Below are positions 1 through 9,429 of a stretch of DNA of 64,000 nt, piece after piece. The notes under the pieces were generated by a model that saw nothing but the letters and a program-made list of their open reading frames with translations, was not told where the DNA came from and made no database searches. The DNA is from Globodera rostochiensis (lineage: Eukaryota; Nematoda; Chromadorea; Rhabditida; Heteroderidae): assembly GCA_018350325.1 (NCBI GenBank), contig JAEVLN010000011.1, forward strand, positions 1,236,449 to 1,300,448, in the 5' to 3' direction. Numbering within the stretch: position 1 is the first letter of the stretch; each line of letters opens with the position of its first letter. Both the position numbers and the translations under genes were made by a program.

Positions 1-800
1 GGCGAAGCAGGCAGTCCAATTTTCGCTAGAGAAAGAGCCCCCCCCCCCCCCCCCCCCCCCTCCCCAAAACCCCTACAGGTACAAAAAATTGGGATGTCAT
101 CGGAAAAAGTCAGAAACCCCGGCAAATCGATTCAAAAAGCCGGTGGAATACCCGAAAATTTAAAAAATAAACCTGTTGTCTGTTTTTTCAGGTTGGCAAA
201 ATTCAACAAAATTTCAAAAATATCGAAAGTGCCAAAACCCGTTAGCTTTAACCGGCACGGACCTCAAATTGGAATTTTGTAACCAACGAATTTGTGCTTG
301 AGGTCGAAACGGGTCGAAATGGAGTTCAAATTCGGATTCTACTACTCCGAATATTGAACTCGGGTTCGCGGTTCTGAATTCACAAATGAAGCTTGGTTTT
401 GAGTTAAAAAGGCATATTTTTAACAAAGAATGCATCGAGCATTCAATAACAGCCATTTTGGGGGTCCGTAATGAGGCTTTAGAGTTAGAGATTTTGATAA
501 AAAAGGGCCAGAAATAATTGTAATTTATAATTATTGTTAACGAGATAAGAAACTGATTAGGCCTCCGGGTCCCAAATTTAGTGCGTAAAACAAATATTAA
601 TTAGTTTTGCTTTTTAGCATTAAGTCATACGTTTTCATTGTTTAGTACGTTGCCGAAAAAGTCGCCACTTGGAATTTTTAAAATTATTATCATACAAAAA
701 TTACAGATAAATGAATATAGAGTTAAATACAGGCTACATAAAAAGAGGGGGGGGGGGTAATTATTTAATTATTCCATTGATTTCGTCATCCGTCACCGCT
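1..800. other. Gene-free stretch with homopolymer and dispersed-repeat fragment
   Basis: No coding region is convincing here. It holds a run of C at 41-60, a run of G near 748-757, and at about 296-350 one copy of a dispersed repeat (a GTAGAATCCGAATCCGACCTC-like core, here on the minus strand) that recurs near 1460, 1600, 23140, 45810, 47890 and 54490. Confidence 0.5.
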
Positions 801-803
801 TCT

Positions 804-3800
804 TCACAGGTCATTGAAAAGCTGACCACCAACACCAAGCTTGGGCAGGACAGAAGCAAGAACATGCCCTGATTAATTAAATGATTTATTAATTTGCAAC
901 CAATGAAATATTGATTGATTTATTAATTGACTGTACCAATCGCCATCAGAACAACGCTACACACAGAAATATTGGTACGAACGCCGAGGTTTGCTGTAAA
1001 CAGGGATTTAGCAAGCAAAAACATCAATTACCCTCAGCGGTTGTAGTCGTCTGTTTGCCCGAGGTCGTCGTCGGTTTGTCCGTGGTCGTTGTCGGGTTGT
1101 CCGTGGTCGTCGTCGTTTTGTCCGTGGTCGTCGTTGGTTTGTCCGTGGTCGTCGTCGGTTTGCCCGTGGTCGTCGTCGGTTTCTGTGTGGTCGTAGGTGG
1201 CACCATGGGAAGAGTGAAGTTTTCATTTGCCAATTTGGCATTCGCTTTTCCAAAAAGGCACTCGCAAGTCACCTTGGCATTTACAGTTTTCCCCACTTCG
1301 GCACTGATGGCAGTACAATCGGTATCGGGAGAACAATTCCACACAGTCATCACGTGCTTATTCCCTGAAGCAATTGCTGGAATACTTAAGTTTGTTGCCC
1401 CCATTTTTGAAAAAAATACATTTTTTTTCAAAGTCAGGTAAAAAGGTGTTTTCTAGGGTTATTCCGGGGCGTAGAATCCGAATCTGACCTCCGTTTCGAC
1501 CCAGTTCGAAGCTTGAACCCGAATTCGAAAAATTCTTCAAAAACTCAAAATTTCCCAAAATTTAATTTTGCCTCAAATCATTCCAGGGTTCGAATAGGTC
1601 GAAATGGAGGTCGGATTCGGATTCTACGCCCCGGAATACCCCTAGAAACATCACTTTATCGACTTTGAAAAAAACATGTATTTTTTTCAAAAATGGGGGG
1701 GCAACAAACTTAAGTATTACCCAATTGCTTACTCTCATATAGACAACCAGGCGTGCTCACGGATACGAATTTTCGTATCCGTATCCGTCCGTCCTCAAAA
1801 GTCCATTTCCGTTATCCGTCCGTATCCGTCCGTCCTCAAAATTTCATATCCGTTATCCGTCCGTATCAGGGCTGGACGCAATCGGATTCTGATTGCGGGC
1901 AATCCGCAATCCGCAATACGCAATCTCAAAAAAAAATCCGCAAGCCGCAATCCGCAACCCCAAAAAGGCCGCAATTTCAGCAATCCGCAATCCGCAATTG
2001 CGTCCAGCCCTGGTCCGAATCCGTGACGTTCCAAAATTCCATATCCGGATATCCGTCCGCGGATGTCCGCGGATATCCGCATTATTTAAAAATCACTAGA
2101 GTTTTCTCCAAAGTTCGAAAAAATGATTTTTCAAAGCGAATTTTATCCGATCGCGTTATTATCTGATTAAAATAAATCGAAATTGATATGTATTGAGCTT
2201 AACAAGAAAATTTTAAAGGAAAAGAATGTCAATTTTTTCCAAAAAAAGTAACATTTTTGTTAGAAAAAAATTTCATAAGTTTTTGAAAATTCTGCTTTAC
2301 TGCTGGGGGGGGGGGTGGGAGGTCGGCGGTGCCGATAGGCGCCGCCGAGAGAAAAAATTGAATATTTAAAGACTTATGCTAAGAAAATCGTCCAACTTTT
2401 AAGTAATTGAGTTCTAAAATGAACTAATTATTTATGTAAATGCTTAAAATTTATTTTATGTCTGATTTTTTTCAAAAAGTTATAGGAATACTCAAAAAAG
2501 AGTTAAGTAAAAAGAAAAAAAAGATGATATCACGAGAGGGTATAGAACCCTAGACTCTATAAGCAGCACCACCCAAAGAGTTTAACCACTAGGACATGTT
2601 CAAATTTACATATCTCCTTGAAAACCAATTTAAGAATTCGTCTTAATAAATTTTCTTTCAGCAGTAAAAAAACAACGGATACGACGGATACCCGCGGATA
2701 TTAAGGCCATATCCGTGATCCGTCCGTATCCGGATATATTCGAAAAACCATATCCGTTATCCGTCCATATCCGGATATATCCGCGGATATCCGTGAGCAC
2801 GCCTGTAGACAACATTTATTTATTATTGAAGAGACCTTTAGCACAGCTGGCCATGTAGCAATATTTGTCCTCATCGTGACTGCACTCCGCTTTGTATGCC
2901 CCGCCATATTCTTCCGAATCGAAGTCTCCTTTTTTGCACGTCAGCACTTAAAAACAAAAACAGATTTAAATTAAATAGTGGGTTATTAGTGCTGCACGAG
3001 ATCCAAAATTTCCCGAGAGACTCTGTACCGACACTTCGAGCCCATAACCCAAAAACTCGAGACTTTTCTCGCGTCAAGACTCCGAGATTCTCGTGCAGCA
3101 TTAATGGTTACCCATTTTCCTTACGGGTTGAAATCGGCATTGGCAGAAGCTCGAATTTTGCATTGGAGAAATCTTCCCCTTCTGCCCCATAAGGGCATTT
3201 GCAGACAAAATTCTTCGTCACCGTCAGCCCCTTACTCACTGCTTCTTCTTCTGCAATCCGACCGCAATCTTTTTTATTAATAACAGGGGCACACATCCAC
3301 ATTATAAACGAAAAAGCATCCGCACCCGCTGAAATTTCAAATCATTTTTTTGCACAATTAAAAGTTTTTTACAAATTTCGCATTTTCTTTTAACCAAAAC
3401 ACTCTTCTACATACTATACTTAGTATCTTCAAGTGTTATCGGTGGCAGGGATGTGCTCTGGTCTGTTCTGATTTTTGATTAATGTCGTTTTGGGCACAAT
3501 ACTGAAAGGGCGAATTATTCTGTTTCCTGCTTCTTAAAAAGGCGACCAGCAGAGCACGTCCCTGATCGGTGGTAGGGATCAGGGATGTAACCTGACGCAA
3601 AAAAAGTTCGGGAATCCGGAAACTGGTTACATCCCTTGTAGGGATGGATGCAATTTTTATGAGCTAAAAACTTCAAAAAATGTATGGCATGAAGCCGACT
3701 CAAATAAATCGATGGCCTGTTTTTTAGCAAATAATTTTCATAAATTCCTGTCACATAGCGACTTATGAAACTTTTTTTGAACAATTAACGTTCAATCGAC

Positions 3801-4033
3801 CTTTCGTGCAAGTTGCAGCCACGCAATATTTTGCATCTTCTGCAGCGCAAATACTATTCTTATAAATGTCTTCGTCTGTGATGTTGTAGATATCACGATG
3901 GGCTGTTCCTTGTTTGCACTCAAGCCCTTATATTAAATTTAATTTAAATATTATTAAAATAAAATTGGATAAAATTACCGGCACAAAAAAACGGAAGAAT
4001 GGAAATGGCAAAAAGGAGAACAAGTTCTTTCAT
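804..4033 (-). CDS. Secreted two-module cysteine-rich protein with Thr-rich mucin-like tail
   Basis: I infer six exons on the minus strand: 4033-3979, 3926-3801, 3328-3125, 2946-2836, 1364-1032 and 868-804. All junctions have GT/AG and consistent phase (phase 1 throughout). Exon 1 encodes a signal peptide (MKELVLLFAISILPFFCA). Next come two copies of a two-exon module. The A exons contain LECKQG or LTCKKG followed by a cysteine, YC and A-x-C. The B exons contain W-x-C, C and a CKC or CEC motif, then DFSN-like or LANEN residues. Eight cysteines per module loosely recall Ly6/ET-type folds, but I recognise no named family. The fifth exon adds repeated TTTTDKP units, a likely O-glycosylated stalk. 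A T-rich AG five bases upstream of ATG fits trans-splicing and supports the start. The fourth and fifth exons are separated by a 1.5-kb intron full of transposons. The last exon is the least certain. Confidence 0.72.
1366..1735. mobile_element. Long inverted-repeat MITE in the last large intron of the cysteine-rich gene
   Basis: Two arms of about 150 bp, 1366-1540 and 1585-1735, are inverted copies. Each runs from AAGCAATTG and CTTAAGTTTGTTGCCCCC through TTTTTGAAAAAAATACAT to the dispersed GTAGAATCCG repeat. A separate copy of the arm is at about 39555-39640. No clear target duplication is visible. The splice acceptor of the downstream exon sits at the outer edge of the left arm. Confidence 0.7.
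1748..2805. mobile_element. hAT-type non-autonomous element, TSD TAGACAAC
   Basis: The ends CAGGCGTGCTCACGGATA and its inverse are flanked by an exact 8-bp duplication TAGACAAC (1740-1747 and 2806-2813), the hAT hallmark. Subterminal regions iterate ATCCGT. The interior carries the GATA-loop hairpin (about 2320-2346), a degenerate tRNA-like module (about 2530-2600, minus strand) and a nested element at 1867-2012. There is no transposase. It lies in the intron between exons four and five of the minus-strand cysteine-rich gene. Confidence 0.85.
1867..2012. mobile_element. Short hAT-type MITE nested in the 1748-2805 element
   Basis: The ends CAGGGCTGGACGCAA and TTGCGTCCAGCCCTG are perfect inverted repeats. 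The flanks GTCCGTAT and GTCCGAAT match at 7 of 8 bases. The interior iterates GCAATCCGCAATCC. A relative lies near 52170-52310. Confidence 0.75.
2990..3100. mobile_element. Small inverted-repeat MITE filling an intron
   Basis: TGCTGCACGAGA and TCTCGTGCAGCA are inverted ends with TTA on both sides, possibly a 3-bp target duplication. It occupies most of the intron between the first B exon (ending 3125) and the second A exon (starting 2946) of the minus-strand cysteine-rich gene. Confidence 0.55.
3446..3564. mobile_element. 119-bp hAT-type MITE, TSD ATCGGTGG
   Basis: CAGGGATGTGCTCTG and AGAGCACGTCCCTG are inverted ends, flanked by an exact 8-bp duplication ATCGGTGG at 3438-3445 and 3565-3572. 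It is intronic in the minus-strand cysteine-rich gene. Related CAGGGATGTGCTCTG ends occur near 33738 and 36956. Confidence 0.8.
3580..3637. mobile_element. 58-bp hAT-type micro-element, TSD GTAGGGAT
   Basis: The ends CAGGGATGTAACC and GGTTACATCCCTT are inverted. The 8-bp duplication GTAGGGAT is at 3572-3579 and 3638-3645. It is almost pure terminal repeat and lies next to the 119-bp element. Confidence 0.6.
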
Positions 4034-4457
4034 TATGCCTGTAAAAATAATTAATTAAACCATTTAATTTTTCGTGAAAATTTGAGAATGATTAAATTGT
4101 TTTAAAACTAAAAATGAATGAATGAATAATGTATGTCAATTAGATAACACAAATTCAGAATGGTTAGCACTACCAGTTAAGCTGTGAATCATCGCATATA
4201 ACGAAAGCAAATTGTGCTTTCCTTTTTTATAAACGCTAAAATGAGTAAAAAAATTAGAAGTGACTGAATAATATGCTCATCACATTACACTGCTTTTTAA
4301 AAAAAATACTAGCGCTTTAGGTGCGCCTAACTGCGCACCAACCGTTAGAAGTACGGAAATGTTATGAACAGTTATTGGAATAATTAAAAGCTTTTATCCC
4401 CGGAATTCCTTTATAGTTAGGGCAATTTCTTTCTGCCATTTTCCGCAAGGGAGCAGT
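4034..4457. other. Upstream region of the minus-strand cysteine-rich gene
   Basis: AT-rich DNA with no credible ORF. The T-rich trans-splice acceptor of the minus-strand gene is at 4039-4050. No promoter motif is clear. Confidence 0.4.
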
Positions 4458-4467
4458 TCAACTCGCC

Positions 4468-4931
4468 GACGCCGACGGATCGACTCGCCGACGGTTGACT
4501 CGCCGATAATAGTTGATTTTGTTTTATCTATCAAATCAAAATTTTTAAATATAAAAAATCAGACTTCTAACAATCAAAAAATATGGCGGAATTAAAAAAT
4601 TAGTCAAACCAAAAAAAAAGTTGTATTGGAAACTTTGAAAAATGTTCGAATTCGCGTTCGGAGGACGACATTCGCAAAACCCGAGCTCTGATTCGTGCCC
4701 TACGTTTATATGTACCCTAGAAAACATGCATTTAAACTTATAAACACCAAAGTTTTAGCATTTTTTTCAGTCGGGACCTCAATTCTTCATGATTGCCGCA
4801 AATTTTTCCCAGAACTTAAATTGAGATTGTTAGAAGTCTGATTTTTTATATTTAAAAAATTTGATTTGATAGATAAAGCAAAATTAACTATTATCGGCGA
4901 GTCAACCGTCAGCGAGTCGAACCGTCGGCGA
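4468..4931. repeat. Inverted repeat (about 106-bp arms) joined to a satellite array
   Basis: The left arm, 4468-4574, and right arm, 4826-4931, are inverted copies running from iterated GACTCGCCGACGG units to an AT-rich stretch ending TCTAACAATC. The spacer is about 250 bp. The right arm runs directly into the CCCAAACGTGGG tandem array, so arms plus array may be one foldback-like element. Confidence 0.75.
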
Positions 4932-4932
4932 G

Positions 4933-5806
4933 TCCCAAACGTGGGTGGCCCGAACGTACCCGGGGCCCAAACGTGGGTGACCCAAACGTGGGTGGCCCGA
5001 ACGTACCCGGGGCCCAAACGTGGGTGACCCAAACGTGGGGGCCCAAACGTGGGTGGCCCAAACGTGGGTGGCCCAAACGTGGGGGCCCAAACGTGGGTGA
5101 CCCAAACGTGGGGGCCCAAACGTGGGTGACCCAAACGTGGGGGCCCAAACGTGGGTGACCCAAACGTGGGGGCCCAAACGTGGGTGACCCAAACGTGGGG
5201 GCCCAAACTTGGGTGGCCCAAACGTGGGGGCCCAAACGTGGGTGACCCAAACGTGGGGGCCCAAACGTGGGTGACCCAAACGTGGGGGCCCAAACGTGGG
5301 TGACCCAAACGTGGGGGCCCAAACGTGGGTGACCCAAACGTGGGGGCCCAAACGTGGGTGACCCAAACGTGGGGGCCCAAACGTGGGTGACCCAAACGTG
5401 GGTGGCCCAAACGTGGGTGGCCCAAACGTGGGTGGCCCAAACGTGGGGGCCCAAACGTGGGTGACCCAAACATGGGGGCCCAAACGTGGGTGACCCAAAC
5501 GTGGGGGCCCAAACTTGGGTGGCCCAAACGTGGGGGCCCAAACGTGGGTGGCCCAAACGTGGGTGGCCCAAACGTGGGGGCCCAAACGTGGGTGGCCCAA
5601 ACGTGGGTGGGCCAAACGTGGGGGCCCAAACGTGGGTGGCCCAAACGTGGGGGCCCAAACGTGGGTGGCCCAAACGTGGGGGCCCAAACGTGGGTGGCCC
5701 AAACGTGGGTGGCCCAAACGTGGGGGCCCAAACGTGGGGGCCCAAACGTGGGTGGCCCAAACGTGGGGGCCCAAACGTGGGGGCCCAAACGTGGGGGACC
5801 AAACGT
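4933..5806. repeat. Minisatellite of 14/15-bp CCCAAACGTGGG units
   Basis: About 60 units alternate between CCCAAACGTGGGGG (14 bp) and CCCAAACGTGGGTGG or CCCAAACGTGGGTGA (15 bp), with rare variants. The roughly 300-codon ORFs across it in several frames, reading HVWATHVWAP-like repeats, come from the repeat lacking stop codons and are not genes. Confidence 0.95.
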
Positions 5807-6260
5807 TAAACATCGGCTCCCTAAATCACATCCCTAGTTAAAGCCACGGATTGGCATTGTGTTTTTGGCAATTAGCCAAATTAATTTTAGCTAAATCCCA
5901 ACTTTATCCATCCATCTAAAATTTACTTGCTAGAAAAAAAGCATTTTCATATTTGACTGACAAATTCTTTCCCACCGAACATTTCTTTTTTCATTCAAAC
6001 ACCCTTTTTTCACAACGAATTCTCTTTCAAATCGCCCTTTCCCGCTGATAACATCAGAGGACATCTCTCCAATGTATTATGTAGATTAGCAAAATAAATC
6101 ACTGCTTCCCAATGAAGTCCCTCCCCCTCCTCTCCCCCTCCCCATCAAATTCATTTTCCGTTTTCATTCAGTCCTTTTATCACAAATTTTAGTCGACAAA
6201 TTCTGACAATAATAAAAGTTTTTGAAATTATAACAAAAAGAGACCCATTTTTATTATTGC
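5807..6260. other. Intergenic, upstream of the plus-strand cysteine-rich gene
   Basis: AT-rich DNA with a C/T-rich patch near 6120-6145. No ORF or known repeat is seen. Confidence 0.4.
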
Positions 6261-6270
6261 CTTTTTTTAG
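6261..6270 (+). promoter_or_regulatory. Putative spliced-leader trans-splice acceptor
   Basis: CTTTTTTTAG lies 12 bases before the ATG at 6283. Comparable T-rich AG sites precede the ATGs at 4033 (-), 24476 (-) and 61964 (+). This supports the start choices and a nematode host. Confidence 0.5.
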
Positions 6271-6282
6271 CTAGATATTAAA

Positions 6283-8644
6283 ATGAAATCAATTTCTGCT
6301 GCTTTTGGATTTGGTTTCTTTGCCATGCTCGCCGTATTGCCGCGGTATTCTAGCGGTTCCGTTTTGCGCCTTTTTAATAATTGCATTTAATTTTTTAATT
6401 ACAAAGGGCTCAAGTGCAAGTTTGGAAGAGCCAGCAGGCTGGGAAGTACAGCTGTAAGGAATGTCACGTGCGACGCTGGTTCCGAATATTGCTGGGCTGC
6501 CAATTGCACTGCATGTCGGAAATTTTCTATAATGAGTCCCAAACGTACAAATAACTCGGCAACGGGTTAAATAAGAAAATGAATAAACAATTGTCAAAAA
6601 TTCGGTTTTGCTACGCCCTTTAAACCTAAAGTTATTAGGCTTTTCTTTACATCTGTCATAAATGCGAAAAAAATCAGCGCAATTTTCACTCCATAATATT
6701 TTTATGAAATATTGAAAATTCAAAAATTTAGAGTTGATGAATTGATTTAAAAAATATATACCGTATATACTCTTGTAAATCCACATGTGGAATTATTTTT
6801 CAACCTCCTCAGAAAGGGCGGAATTATTAGAGGGTGTGGAATTATCAGAGAGTGTGGAATTACAAGAGTATATACGGTATATTGTACTTGTCTTATTCTT
6901 GCCCAGTGAAAGCCTTGCTGAAATTTTTATGAAACATTTTATGAACACCTCCGACCCCCGAATTTGAACAATTAACGATCATTTGTTCTTAACATTATAG
7001 GGGACCAGCCAGGAAATGTAATCATGAATTGGGGATGCGTAAACTCCTCCGACGAAAGCATCAAAAAATGTGGCTATATGCAAGAAATGCGGATGGAAAG
7101 TCTGAAGTCTGATAATGTTACCTGCGAATGTTTTATTGGCGCGAGGGGACTTGATTGGACGAATGTGCAGCACACGCTTCTGCCCCGATTGGGAGGTACG
7201 AGTTTTGCCAACACATTTAGTAGTAGTGTTCGGCACGGTACGGTATTACCGCGGTATTTTCGGTATTACCGCGTTATTTTTCGGTATTACCGCCGTATTT
7301 TTTTCGGTATTACCGATTCGGTATACCGACCGAAAAAATTTTGGGATTTCGGGATTTTTTTCGACACGAGACCGAGACTCTCGAGACACAAATGTTTAGT
7401 AACTTTTATGCAGATTGGCACCCGACTTATTGAAAGCATCATTTTGGGGGAATTTTGCATAATTCCTACTTAATAAATTCTGATTTTCTTATTTGTGTCT
7501 TCAGTTTTTGGCAATCAAGACCATTTGCAATTTCAAAGTGCCCAAACTAAAACCGATAATTCAAATAGATTATTTGTTGTAAATTAACTTATTTAATTAC
7601 CTAATTAGGGCTAAAATGCAAGGAGGGAAAGTTGAATGCCGCAGGGTATGGCAATACAACCAATGGCACTTGTTTTGATGGAAATGCGTATTGTTATGCA
7701 GCAACCTGTGCAAAAGTTAAGTTGTTGTTGAAATCGGTTTATTTTTGAGAAAAAAATATTTGAATTCAATTACATTTTTAGGGACTGAACATTTTCAAAG
7801 GATTTGGGGATGCTCTGAGCACACCAGCTGTTCTGCAGTCACTGCCAAAGTGGGCAAGCTTGCCAATTCTACGATGCAGTGCGAGTGCATGTTCGGCGAA
7901 AAGGGCGTCGACTTCTCAAACCGAAACTTCACAATTTTGCCTAAGACGACAACCACGACCACGGACAAACCGACGACGACCACGGACAAACCGACGACAA
8001 CCACTGATGTATGTATTATCGCTGTATTTTTTGGCATACTCCCCGAAAAAAATTGGTGGGATTTCTCGTTTTTTTCAATATCGGTCTTTTCTCGAATACC
8101 GATACTGAATAACGATTGACCAATGATTGAAAAGATACAAAAATAATTATAAAAAATCGGAATTTTTTTTTGAGCTACTTTATTGGCAATCTTTTTTAAA
8201 GTGGTCGAATCGGTAATGATTTTGTCTGTTTTAAGTATGGGAACCGCGCAGTCACTCCAAACAATGCCATGGGAAGTTCCGCAATTATTTCTACCACCAA
8301 TACCATGGGAAGTGCATCGACGAATGGCACGGAATACACTCCGCCGCTTCGCTGTTGGCTTAAAAGGGCCTGCAAATTGTTCGAATTTTCATATTTTTAC
8401 ACATTTTTAAGAGAGCAGCAATAGAATGATTGGATGAACAAGATTTTAATTTAACACATTTTTCGTTTTAAGCAGCCCTACGATTAAATCGGCAAAACTT
8501 GGGGGCCGTTTCAAAGTCCCCGATTGTGTTGGGGCAATGGCGAAGCTCGACGCAACAACGGATGATAGGATTCTTCAGGCACTTGGCAACGAATTTGTTG
8601 GACGCAAAGACGGCATCTTCTTGCGCGAATTTGTGCCGCCATAA
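6283..8644 (+). CDS. Secreted two-module cysteine-rich protein with mucin-like tail
   Basis: Paralogue of the gene at 804-4033. Inferred exons: 6283-6355 (signal peptide, [19 protein letters not shown]), 6407-6514 (A), 7001-7195 (B), 7609-about 7716 (A'), 7782-8008 (B' with TTTTDKP repeats), 8236-8378 (C, Ser/Thr-rich, ending [11 protein letters not shown]) and 8476-8644 (D, containing [17 protein letters not shown], then the stop). Most junctions are GT/AG and in phase. The exception is A' to B': the frame needs a cut after AAAAG, where no GT follows. A exons carry LKC-K-x-G and YC-x-AA-x-C. B exons carry WGC and CEC-x-x-G. An AATAAA signal follows at 8797. It is probably secreted or surface-coat; function unknown. 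The first B exon ([17 protein letters not shown]) is the closest relative of the pseudogene exons near 32.7 and 35.9 kb. Confidence 0.72.
6750..6885. mobile_element. Small Tc1/mariner-like MITE in an intron
   Basis: TATACCGTATATACTCTTG near 6756 and its inverse ending near 6882 frame about 130 bp containing GTGGAATTA repeats. Both ends border TA. It lies between the first A and B exons of the plus-strand cysteine-rich gene. Confidence 0.5.
7228..7345. repeat. Degenerate CGGTATTACCG repeat with TAGTGTTCGGC end
   Basis: Iterated CGGTATTACCG follows a TAGTGTTCGGC-like hAT end. The same type recurs near 44330 and 44800. The other end is not found, so it is probably a truncated hAT MITE in the intron. 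Confidence 0.5.
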
Positions 8645-8796
8645 TCGAAAATGGACGGAAGCCCAAAGAGCAAAAGAGATGTTTTTTTTTTATTTTTTTG
8701 GATTTGATCAAAACCAATCAATGTATGTAAAAATGTGCCATTCCCTTCATATGTTATGCACTATTTATATTTATTTCTTTAAAATTTTTTTTGGAG

Positions 8797-8802
8797 AATA
8801 AA
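8797..8802 (+). terminator. Polyadenylation signal AATAAA
   Basis: AATAAA lies 153 bp after the stop of the 6283-8644 gene. The same context (GGAGAATAAAGTCG) follows the paralogue, at 44023-44028. Confidence 0.55.
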
Positions 8803-8824
8803 GTCGTATTTTTCTTATTAGTAG

Positions 8825-9236
8825 CACGCGACATTTCGCCCACCGACATCTCCCATTAACAAAAAAACGAAACTTCGTCCATGCGACATTTAGCCCACTA
8901 AGCCAAAATACGACATGTCGCCCACTAAGCAAATACGACACTTCGCCCACGCGACACTTCGCCTACGCGACATTTTGCCCCCGACATTTCGCCCACTAAG
9001 CAAATAGACACTTCGCCCACGCGACATTTTGCCCCCGACATTTCGCTCACTAAGCAAATACGACACTTCGCCTACGCGACATTTTGCTCCCGACATTTCG
9101 CCCACTAAGCAAATACGACACTTCGCCCACGCGACACTTCGCCCACGCGACATTATGCCCCCGACATTTCGCCCACTAAGCAAATACGACACTTCGCCCA
9201 CGCGACATTTTGTCCCACCGACATTTCGCCCACTAA
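8825..9236. repeat. Complex minisatellite of CGACATTTCGCCCAC units
   Basis: About 410 bp of alternating CGACATTTCGCCCACTAAGC and ACGACACTTCGCCCACG blocks, forming a higher-order unit of about 55 bp repeated roughly six times. The long minus-strand ORFs through it are repeat artefacts. A related degenerate array is at 30580-30770. Confidence 0.85.
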
Positions 9237-9262
9237 GCAAAAAATTGAAAATTTCGACAGTG

Positions 9263-9428
9263 ACTGAATTCGACAGTGAGTGGCTGAATTCGACAGTGAG
9301 TGGCTGAATTCGACAGTGAGTGGCTGAATTCGACAGTGAGTGGCTGAATTCGACAGCGGGTGGCTGAATTCGACAGTGAGTGGCTGAATTCGACAGCGGG
9401 TGGCTGAATTCGACAGTGAGAGGCTGAA
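9263..9428. repeat. 20-bp tandem repeat GAATTCGACAGTGAGTGGCT
   Basis: About eight units in tandem; some units have GCGGG in place of GTGAG. It adjoins the preceding minisatellite and runs into the RING-finger region. Confidence 0.9.
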
Positions 9429-9429
9429 C

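Noticed and set aside
4933..5806. CRISPR array
   Set aside because: Units are contiguous with no unique spacers, and the host is a eukaryote.
4787..5813. ORFs of about 300 codons in three minus-strand frames
   Set aside because: They lie in the CCCAAACGTGGG satellite, where all frames lack stops; the translated text is the repeat in different registers.
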